From: JAWKSY01 sp041402125
Lineage (GTDB): Bacteria; Planctomycetota; GCA-002687715; DRQF01
Assembly: GCA_041402125.1 (NCBI GenBank)
Contig: JAWKSY010000009.1
Span: forward strand, 131,219-195,218
Length of the DNA: 64,000 nucleotides
Direction: 5' to 3'
The notes below the pieces were generated by a model. That model was not told where the DNA came from. It did not search any database and saw only the letters and a list, made by a program, of their open reading frames with translations. The translations under genes were made by a program, and so were the position numbers. Positions 25,071-31,863 of the stretch are shown here, piece by piece. Position 1 is the stretch's first letter. Each line of letters opens with the position of its first letter.

Positions 25071-26411
25071 ATGAGTCTCGCACTTCGTCTGCTCGCGCTG
25101 GCGGGCCTTCTGGCCCTGGCGCCGACGATGAACGCCCAGATCGAACTCCCTTGGGTCGGCGACATGGACAAGGCGCTCGAGCGCGCCAAGGCCGAGAACA
25201 AGCCGATCCTGGTCTGCATGCACTGGGCGGGCGAGAAGGCCTGTATCCAGATGTTGAACAACGTGTATCAGAATCCCGACGTCGCGGAGGCCATGCGCCG
25301 TGACTTCATCCTCGTCGGGACGAGCCCGGACGCGCACGACGAGATCGAGAAGGGCGGCAAGAAGTACAGCGCGCTCTTCCGCACCGTGACCTGCGACGAG
25401 CTCGTCCGCTGCGAGCACCGGGTCAAGGAGCTCTACTTCAGCGGCCCCAAGGTGACCGTACCGCAGCACATCATCGTCATGCCGGACGGCACCGCGGCGG
25501 TGAAGAAGACCTACCTCATGGACCAGGGCAAGCTCCGGTCCTTCCTCCAGGACTTCATGATCGGCTTCGCCGGTGATGCCGCCAAGTCGCTCGACACCCG
25601 GCTCCGCGAGTCGCTCGAGACCGTGCGGAAGGGCAACTCCGAGGACCGCAAGAACGCCATCCGCCAGATCATCGAGTACGGCGACGCCAAGGTGATCGAG
25701 CTCCTCTACCACACGATCCAGGGCATCAAGAAGGACAAGGATCGCGGCGAGTGCATCCGCTTCATGGGCTACCCCGAGCTCGCCGCGGCCGGCCCGATCC
25801 TCATGCGCTGGGCGAAGGACTCCGAGGAGTACATCCAGAACTGCGCCGTCGTCTCCCTCGAGGAGACGGAGTATGCCGCCGCGAAGGCCGATCTGGACGC
25901 GCTCTACGAGTCGGCGAAGGATGACCACCTGAAGAAGGACGCGCTGCGCGCCCTCGCGGTCTGCGGCGCCGGCGACGCCGCCGTCAAGGCGAAGCTCCTC
26001 GCGGCCTTCGAGTCCAAGGACCAGTGGATCCGCCAGGCCGGCTACCTCGGCCTCCAGAACTTCCTCGGCTCGGGTTCGGACGACGTCCGCACCGCGATGA
26101 AGGAGGCCTACAGGAAGGACGATCTCTTCCAGAGCCGCGGGGCGATCATCTTCTCGTACTCGGCGACCAAGGACTCCGACCTCATCCCCGACCTCCAGGA
26201 GATGATCGAGAAGGAGAAGAACCGCCAGATCGCGGGACTCGCCGAGCACTCGATCAAGATGCTCAACGGCGAGGCCGCCGAGTTCGAGCGCGGGATGCAG
26301 AAGACGATGAAGTCGATCTTCTCCGGCGACAAGATCATCCGGAACCGTGTCCTCGACTGGGGCTCGGGCGGCGGCCGGGGAGGCGGCGGACGCGGCGGTC
26401 GTCGCCGCTGA
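25071..26411 (+). CDS. Secreted thioredoxin-like protein with HEAT-type repeats
   Basis: The start is placed at ATG 25071 because it gives the signal peptide MSLALRLLALAGLLALAPTMNAQ. Residues 25-165 resemble a thioredoxin-fold domain (KALERAKAENKPILVCMHWAGEKAC; one cysteine near each end of the active-site region, not a CxxC), including the cis-proline strand VTVPQHIIVMPDG. Residues 180-420 are helical repeats of the HEAT/PBS type. The C-terminus is a short GGRGGGGRGGRRR tail. A redox role is doubtful without CxxC; protein binding is more likely. A secreted relative with the same thioredoxin-like start is at 40377-42299. Confidence 0.78.
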   Translation: MSLALRLLALAGLLALAPTMNAQIELPWVGDMDKALERAKAENKPILVCMHWAGEKACIQMLNNVYQNPDVAEAMRRDFILVGTSPDAHDEIEKGGKKYSALFRTVTCDELVRCEHRVKELYFSGPKVTVPQHIIVMPDGTAAVKKTYLMDQGKLRSFLQDFMIGFAGDAAKSLDTRLRESLETVRKGNSEDRKNAIRQIIEYGDAKVIELLYHTIQGIKKDKDRGECIRFMGYPELAAAGPILMRWAKDSEEYIQNCAVVSLEETEYAAAKADLDALYESAKDDHLKKDALRALAVCGAGDAAVKAKLLAAFESKDQWIRQAGYLGLQNFLGSGSDDVRTAMKEAYRKDDLFQSRGAIIFSYSATKDSDLIPDLQEMIEKEKNRQIAGLAEHSIKMLNGEAAEFERGMQKTMKSIFSGDKIIRNRVLDWGSGGGRGGGGRGGRRR

Positions 26412-26496
26412 TCGCGCATCCTCACTCGCGCGGCCCGTTCGGCTCCGGCCGACCGGGCCGCGTTCGTTCTCGTTCCCCGTCGGAGCGGCCCGGGTC

Positions 26497-26898
26497 GTGC
26501 GCGTCCTCTCCCTCTTCTGCGAGCGCTTCGGGCTCGAGACCTATCGCAAGTCGGTCGCGGAGGCGCCGGATGACGAGCGCCGGGTGGCGCTCGATCACGC
26601 CCTCGTGTGTCTCGTCCACGGCGAGACGGGCGACGACGACCGCACCGTGACGAAGCTCGTCAAGCACGCGAAGTGGCAGGCCCGGAAGTTCGAGTCGCGG
26701 TGCATCGTGCTGCACTTCTTCGCCCACCTCGGCGAGGACCGCGGCGACCCGGAGCTCTGCGCGCGTCGGCTCGCGGCCGCCGCGGCCCGGCTCCGCGCGG
26801 CTGACTACGAGGCCCACGTGATGCCCTTCGGCTACTTCTGCCGCCTCGATTTCGGCGTGCACGGCGAATCGCTCGCCAAGGTCTTCAAGGTCCTCTGA
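26497..26898 (+). CDS. Stand-alone threonyl-tRNA synthetase editing domain (archaeal type)
   Basis: The 133-residue protein matches the N-terminal editing domain of archaeal ThrRS in length and landmarks: MRVLSLFCERFGLETY at the start, a central ALVCLVHGETGDD, then CIVLHFFAHLGE and MPFGYFCRLDFGVHG. In archaea this domain removes serine wrongly attached to tRNA-Thr, and in some crenarchaea it is a separate protein. The archaeal PFG-x-x-K segment is PFGYFC here, so the lysine is replaced; similar changes occur in other bacterial stand-alone members as I recall. The GTG start at 26497 has GGAGCGG upstream. No synthetase is adjacent. Confidence 0.78.
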   Translation: MRVLSLFCERFGLETYRKSVAEAPDDERRVALDHALVCLVHGETGDDDRTVTKLVKHAKWQARKFESRCIVLHFFAHLGEDRGDPELCARRLAAAAARLRAADYEAHVMPFGYFCRLDFGVHGESLAKVFKVL

Positions 26899-26950
26899 CG
26901 GCGGGACCACCCGGATCGGCATCAGCCCGACGGAACGGGCCGGGGTCGGT

Positions 26951-26956
26951 TATGCT
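26951..26956 (+). promoter_or_regulatory. Candidate -10 element TATGCT
   Basis: TATGCT lies 30 nt before ATG 26987, followed by CAGGGAG as ribosome binding site. No -35 is evident. Confidence 0.45.
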
Positions 26957-26986
26957 GTCGGTTCGCAGAACAGGGAGCGCCCCGCG

Positions 26987-28594
26987 ATGATGACCCGCCA
27001 CTCCTGGCCCCTCCTCGGACTGTTCGTCCTCCTCGCCGCCGCTCCGGCCTCCGGCCAGGGCGCCTGGAAGACCTTCGAGCACAAGGAGACCGGCATCCGC
27101 CTCCGACGGCCCTCGGCCTTCGACGCGACGCCGCTCCAGCCGACCGAGAAGGTCATCATCGCGAAGATGGCGCGCGAGAAGCCGCTGCGCGCGAATCGCC
27201 GCGACCGGCGCACGCCCGAGGCCTTCCAGATCTTCGTGATGCCCGATCCGACGACCGGACAGGACGAGAAGGCTCCCATCACCAGCTACGACGACATCGT
27301 CGAGCGCCAGAATCGCATCCACACGATCAAGGATCTCCTCGCCTCGCGTTTCCGCGGCTGGAGCGCGGTGAAGGCGGAGGGCAAGGGGCTCGGCGAGGAC
27401 GAGGAGGAGTACGACCTCCTCGTCAACGGCAAGCGCGGGGCGCGCATCGGGTACCTCTACAAGCGCAAGGTGCCGGGCTACACCTGGGGCGTCGTGGGCT
27501 TCTCCGACGAGCAGGTCTCCGACGTTTTCGCGAGGCACTTTCGCAAGATCGGCCAGAGCATCGAGCGCCCCGAGGGCTACGACCGCGTCAAGGACGACTC
27601 GGACGACTTCTACGCCAACAAGGACTTCCGCGACGTGCCCTTCCGCGTCGCGGCGCGCCAGCGGATGGTCAAGGGCTGGAAGGCGCACGACACCGAGAAC
27701 TTCTTCGTCCTCTACGACACCGACAACTTCCGGCTCGTCAACAAGATCGCGACCGACCTCGAGGTCATCCGCGCGCACTACGAGGAGATGTTCCCGCCGG
27801 TCGGCGAGATCGAGGCGGTCTCGGTCGTGCGGATCTGCGAGAACGCGCAGGAGTACGCGCGCTACGGCGGACCCGCGGGCTCGGCCGGCTACTGGAACTT
27901 CGTGGCGAAGGAGCTCGTGCTCTTCGACATGAGCAAGATGGTGCGTCAGGGCAAGGACGGCCGCGAGATCCGCGGGAAGCGCTCGGACAGCTACATCACG
28001 CTGTACCACGAGGCCTTCCACCAGTACATCTTCTACGCCCTCGGTGAGCTCAGCCCCGACTACTGGTTCAACGAGGGCAACGCCGACTACTTCAGCGGGA
28101 CGACGGTCTACAGCGAGTCCAAGCGCGTGAAGGGGATCGAGGAGAACCCCTGGCGGATCCCGGTCATCGCGCGGACGCTCGGCGGGAAGGGGCAGATCTC
28201 GCTGAACGATCTCGTCACCGCCAAGCGGCAGCAATACTACGACCCCCGTCGCGTCGGCCTCATGTACGCCTACGGCTGGTCGCTGTGCTTCTTCCTCCAC
28301 CAGGTCGCCCCGGAGATCGAGGAGAAGGAAGGCGTCGTCGAGCAGAAGTGGCCCGAGATCGTCTCGCGCTACTACGACACGCTGAAGGCGGCCCGCGAGA
28401 AGCACGTCGTCCCGCTCGGGCCGAACACGCCGATGCAGGACCGTCAGGTCGCGGAGGAACTCGCGCGGAGCGAGGCGAACCGCGCCGCCTTCGAGGGCGT
28501 GGATCAGAAGAAGCTCGAGGCGGTCTGGGTCGCCTGGCTCGAGGAGCTCACGAAGGACGAGCGCCGCAAGATCGAGCGCGAGAAGAAGGACTGA
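26987..28594 (+). CDS. Secreted zinc metallopeptidase-like protein (DUF1570 type)
   Basis: The 535-residue protein has a signal peptide (PLLGLFVLLAAAPASGQ). The first 180 residues hold a domain beginning WKTFEHKETGIRLRRPSAF. The C-terminal part has the gluzincin motif H-E-A-F-H near residue 340 (TLYHEAFHQYIFYAL) and, about 20 residues later, FNEGNADYFSG with the third ligand glutamate. This matches DUF1570-type proteins common in Planctomycetota. The active site is complete, so it is probably a secreted or periplasmic peptidase of unknown substrate. Confidence 0.8.
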   Translation: MMTRHSWPLLGLFVLLAAAPASGQGAWKTFEHKETGIRLRRPSAFDATPLQPTEKVIIAKMAREKPLRANRRDRRTPEAFQIFVMPDPTTGQDEKAPITSYDDIVERQNRIHTIKDLLASRFRGWSAVKAEGKGLGEDEEEYDLLVNGKRGARIGYLYKRKVPGYTWGVVGFSDEQVSDVFARHFRKIGQSIERPEGYDRVKDDSDDFYANKDFRDVPFRVAARQRMVKGWKAHDTENFFVLYDTDNFRLVNKIATDLEVIRAHYEEMFPPVGEIEAVSVVRICENAQEYARYGGPAGSAGYWNFVAKELVLFDMSKMVRQGKDGREIRGKRSDSYITLYHEAFHQYIFYALGELSPDYWFNEGNADYFSGTTVYSESKRVKGIEENPWRIPVIARTLGGKGQISLNDLVTAKRQQYYDPRRVGLMYAYGWSLCFFLHQVAPEIEEKEGVVEQKWPEIVSRYYDTLKAAREKHVVPLGPNTPMQDRQVAEELARSEANRAAFEGVDQKKLEAVWVAWLEELTKDERRKIEREKKD

Positions 28595-28624
28595 TCCTCC
28601 CTCCCGTCGAGGGAGAAGGGAGGA
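28595..28624 (+). terminator. Hairpin after the metallopeptidase gene
   Basis: TCCTCCC (28595-28601) pairs with GGGAGGA (28618-28624), and inside it TCCC (28602-28605) with GGGA (28611-28614). It begins at the base after the stop codon and has no T-run. Confidence 0.45.
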
Positions 28625-29069
28625 CGGGTCGGATGGGCGGGCCACGGCGGTCCACGGCGACCGCCGACGCATTGACGCCTCGATTGCGAGGCCGGCGCAC
28701 CCATCTCGACCGGTCCAGGGGATTCGCGACGCGCCGCGAGGCGCGCCAGTCTCCTGATCGACCGCCGCGGCCTCGCAACTGAGTCGAGGCGAAGATATCC
28801 GCGCGGCGCGCGCGCGTTCCGCGCGGAGAGCGCGGCGCTCGGCCCCGACATTCGTCCGATCCGCTTCCGGATTCTCATTCAGTCCGCCCGCCGAGCGGAC
28901 GCGGGGTAGCCTTCCGGTGACCCGACGGTTCGCCGCGAGGAAGCCGTTCGAGGAGCCAGGCTCGCCGAGGATGCGGGCCGACGGATCCGTCTCCATCGCG
29001 TCCGTCCTTCTCTCGTGCTTTCGGGGTGAGCAGTTCCTGCGAACCGCGGGTCGCGCGTGAGGCACCGTC
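28625..29069. other. Gene-free stretch of about 445 nt
   Basis: Besides the candidate RNA at 28676-28791 this gap contains a possible TATCC-type -10 (GATATCC near 28795) and CCGCGCGG palindromes around 28800-28830. The remainder shows no ribosome binding site or protein-like ORF. Confidence 0.5.
28676..28791. ncRNA. Candidate structured RNA with long bulged stem and GNRA hairpin
   Basis: The left arm 28676-28694 (CGCCTCGATTGCGAGGCCG) pairs with 28768-28791 over 19 bp, interrupted only by a 5-nt bulge (CTGAG, 28779-28783). Within the 73-nt loop lies CGCGCC-GCGA-GGCGCG (28730-28745), a 6-bp stem closed by a GNRA tetraloop. The region is between genes and has no good ORF. No promoter could be assigned, so strand and function are unknown; a DNA cruciform or recombination site is an alternative. 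Confidence 0.35.
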
Positions 29070-29510
29070 ATGCTCGGCGGAACCCAGTTCAACGCGGCCC
29101 TCTTCGGGCCCACGAAGCCCGTCGCCCGGACGCAGCCGGCGACGCCGGCATCCTCCGACGGCGATCGCCCGACCCTTCCGAGCGAGGTGCTGGCCTTCGG
29201 CCGTCGTGATCCCGCGCGGGCGGCGAACGCGGCCCGCGACGTGCGGGAGGACCGCGCCCGGGAGGCGCGGGAGCGCGAGGCGGCCCGTCGGCCGAAGACC
29301 CCGCCGCGCGTCGCCTTCCGGGAGCTCGGCAGCGACGACGAGGGTGGTCCCCTCGTCGACGTGGAAGGCATTCCCGAGGCGGTGCGCACGCACCCGCTCA
29401 GCCTCGTCCCCGAGCTCCCCCTGCCGCCGAAGGTCTCGATCTACGAGGCGGACGGGAGCATTCCCGAGGAGGCGCCGCCGACGGGTCGCTACCTGGATCG
29501 ACTCGTCTGA
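29070..29510 (+). CDS. Hypothetical protein, charged, low complexity
   Basis: The 146-residue product has no signal peptide and no recognised domain. It contains a central charged helix (RAANAARDVREDRAREAREREAAR) flanked by proline-rich stretches. Codon third positions are almost all G or C, as in true genes here. The ribosome binding site is weak, with only GTGAGGCACC before the ATG. The middle looks like a coiled coil or disordered linker. Confidence 0.5.
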   Translation: MLGGTQFNAALFGPTKPVARTQPATPASSDGDRPTLPSEVLAFGRRDPARAANAARDVREDRAREAREREAARRPKTPPRVAFRELGSDDEGGPLVDVEGIPEAVRTHPLSLVPELPLPPKVSIYEADGSIPEEAPPTGRYLDRLV

Positions 29511-29834
29511 CGGCCGGGCGGCACCCCCGCGGGAGATCTCTCGGCGCGGGGCGTGAATTAAGATCCTCCGTCCCGCGACCGCCTCGACCTCCCGCTTCGC
29601 TCCTCTGGCATTCCCGGCGCCCCGGCTCCGCGCGAACTCGGGCTTCGCACCGCGCTTGCGGCGCCTCTTCGCGGGGGCGCCGCGTCGCTCCTCCGGCGCG
29701 GGCGTCCCTCCGGCTCGACCAGCCGAGAGACTTCGCCAACAGCCGCCCGGGGAACCGAACCGAATAGTCTGGGAGCATTTATCGAGAGACATAGAATCGA
29801 TGCTTGTCCATCGATTCCCCAGGAGGACGTCGCG
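29511..29834. other. Upstream region of the subtilase gene
   Basis: No gene is seen. The last 80 nt are unusually AT-rich for this window and hold a candidate -10 (TAGAAT, 29792-29797), the inverted repeat at 29795-29816, and the ribosome binding site AGGAGG near 29820. The first part is GC-rich without clear structure. Confidence 0.5.
29792..29816 (+). promoter_or_regulatory. -10 element overlapping an 8-bp inverted repeat
   Basis: TAGAAT (29792-29797) overlaps AATCGATG (29795-29802), which is mirrored by CATCGATT (29809-29816) after 6 nt. The repeat covers the expected transcription start and lies before the ribosome binding site of the subtilase. It could be a repressor operator or a 5' hairpin. 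Confidence 0.45.
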
Positions 29835-31742
29835 ATGCGCCGACCGAACCGCCGGATGGTCGCCCTGACCGCCCTGATCCTGAGCCTCGGCCTCGCGCCG
29901 TTGACGGCCCAGGAACGGGTGTCGAGCCGCCTCGGCCCCGACGCTCCGACGCTCGCGGTCTCCGCCGGCGAGATCGCGGCCATCGCTCGGGACGGACGCC
30001 ACTGGCCCGAGCTTGTCGCCCTCGCCGACGCCCGCGGCTGGCGGACGGTGGATCTCGTCCCCGAGCGTCGCGTCCTCATCGCCGACGTCGGGACGACCCG
30101 ACGCGACGCGGTGCTCGCGGAGCTCCGCGCCGACGCCCGCGTGGACGCGGCCTTCCCGCTCCATCGCATCGGATCCTCGACGGGCCCCGAGTCCCGCTAC
30201 TTCCTCACGCGGGAGGTCGTCGTCGCCTTCGAGCCGGACCTCGAGCTCGCCCGGCGCCGCGAGATCCTCGCCGAGAACGGCCTCGTCGCGATCCGCTCGC
30301 TGCGCTGGTGCCAGGGCGCCCAGCTCGTGAAGACGGCCGACGCGACGCTCGATCCCCTCGCGATCTGCGCGACCCTGGACGCGACCCCGGGCGTGCGCTT
30401 CTCCCATCCGAACTGGCTGCGCCGCCTCGGCGTCCGGGACACCTATCCCGCCGACCCGCTCTTCGGGAACCAGTGGCATCTCCTGAACATCGGGCAGGGT
30501 GCCGGACTGCCGGGCGCAGATCTCGGCGCCGTCGGCGCCTGGGACCTCAGTCTCGGCGCGGGCACCACCATCGCGGTCATCGACACCGGCGTGGATCAGA
30601 ACCACGGCGACCTCGCGCAGACGGCGCTCGGATTCGACCCCCAGCTCGGACCCGGCGTCGGGAACGGCCACGACGTCTCGGGGCACGGCACCCGCGTCGC
30701 CGGGTGCGCCGCGGCCCACGGCGGCAACGGCTATCTCGTGTCGGGCGTCTCCTGGCAGAGCACGATCATGCCGATCCGCCTCCTCACCGGTAGCGGCTAC
30801 GGCACGCCGACCGAGGAGTCCGACTGCTTCGTCCACGCCGCCGACAACGGCGCCGACGTCATCACGAACAGCTGGGGCCCCGACGGCGTGCCCTTCCCGC
30901 TGCCGGCGCTCGTCGACGCCGCGCTCCAGTACGTCACCTCCAACGGCCGGAACGGCCTCGGCTGCCCCGTCTTCTGGGCCGCCGGCAACGGCAACGAGGA
31001 CGTCGCGACGGACGGCTACGTCTCGTCCGCGTACACCATCGCCGTCGGAGCGACGACGAACTTCGACGTGCGCGCCATCTACAGCGACTTCGGCGTCGCG
31101 CTCGATCTCGTGGCGCCCAGCTCCGGCGGGACGCGGGCGATCACGACCACCGACCTCGGCGGCTCGATCACGCTGATGTTCACGGGGACCTCGGCCTCGG
31201 CGCCCCAGGCCGCCGGCGCCGCCGCGCTCATGATCTCGGCGAACCCGGCCCTGACGTGGATGCAGGTCCGCGACTTCATGCGGAACTCCGCCCAGAAGGT
31301 GCAGCCGCTGGCCGCGAACTACGACGCGGCGGGTCACAGCCTCACCTACGGCTACGGCCGCCTCGACGCGCACGGGGCGGTGATGGCCGCGGTCGCGGCC
31401 GCGCCGACGCCGCCCTCGCTCCTCGTCTTCAGCTGGGGCATCGGCGACATCAACGTGTGCATCTCCGACCTCCCTCCCTTCGGGGAGTGGGCGCTCGGCG
31501 TGTCCTCGCAGCTCTACTCGCCGGTCGGATCCGGTCCGCTCTTCGGGCTCGGTTGGGATTCCGTCCAGACCTTCCTCATGCCCGCGGGCGCCATCCCCTT
31601 CCACTACTTCGCGGACGCCGCCGGCGGCTACCAGTGGGGCGCGGTCGGGCTTCCGCCCGGACTCACCTTCCAGACCGCGGTCGTCGGCGTGATGACGGAC
31701 GGCTCCCTGCTCGGCTCGAACGTCCTCCAGGTCTCCCTCTGA
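29835..31742 (+). CDS. Secreted subtilisin-like serine protease (S8)
   Basis: The 635-residue protein has a signal peptide (MVALTALILSLGLAPLTAQ), an N-terminal prodomain-like region (about 30-215), and an S8 catalytic domain with all three residues: Asp in TIAVIDTGVDQNHGDL (near 247), His in SGHGTRVAG (near 281) and Ser in GTSASAPQAAGAAALM (near 450), plus the oxyanion Asn in WAAGNGNED. The last 105 residues (from PPSLLVFSWGIG to SNVLQVSL) form a separate module resembling the one before the TIG domains of the FG-GAP protein at 1474. It is a secreted protease, probably nutritional. AGGAGG precedes the ATG. Confidence 0.93.
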   Translation: MRRPNRRMVALTALILSLGLAPLTAQERVSSRLGPDAPTLAVSAGEIAAIARDGRHWPELVALADARGWRTVDLVPERRVLIADVGTTRRDAVLAELRADARVDAAFPLHRIGSSTGPESRYFLTREVVVAFEPDLELARRREILAENGLVAIRSLRWCQGAQLVKTADATLDPLAICATLDATPGVRFSHPNWLRRLGVRDTYPADPLFGNQWHLLNIGQGAGLPGADLGAVGAWDLSLGAGTTIAVIDTGVDQNHGDLAQTALGFDPQLGPGVGNGHDVSGHGTRVAGCAAAHGGNGYLVSGVSWQSTIMPIRLLTGSGYGTPTEESDCFVHAADNGADVITNSWGPDGVPFPLPALVDAALQYVTSNGRNGLGCPVFWAAGNGNEDVATDGYVSSAYTIAVGATTNFDVRAIYSDFGVALDLVAPSSGGTRAITTTDLGGSITLMFTGTSASAPQAAGAAALMISANPALTWMQVRDFMRNSAQKVQPLAANYDAAGHSLTYGYGRLDAHGAVMAAVAAAPTPPSLLVFSWGIGDINVCISDLPPFGEWALGVSSQLYSPVGSGPLFGLGWDSVQTFLMPAGAIPFHYFADAAGGYQWGAVGLPPGLTFQTAVVGVMTDGSLLGSNVLQVSL

Positions 31743-31800
31743 TCACGCGCGCGGACGACCGCCCCGGCGACGGCGCGCCACGGAGCCGTCGGGAGGAAGG

Positions 31801-31828
31801 TTGAGCCCGCGGGGGCGGGTCGTATCCT
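31801..31828 (+). promoter_or_regulatory. Candidate promoter TTGAGC-16-TATCCT
   Basis: TTGAGC (31801-31806) and TATCCT (31823-31828) have a 16-nt spacer and lie 35 nt before ATG 31864 of the CRTAC1-like gene. Confidence 0.5.
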
Positions 31829-31863
31829 CGGGAGGTCCGCCTCGTCGAGGGAGCCCCGTCGCC

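Noticed and set aside
28875..31604. 909-codon minus-strand open frame across the subtilase
   Set aside because: The plus strand encodes a complete S8 protease with all catalytic residues; the minus reading shows no family features.
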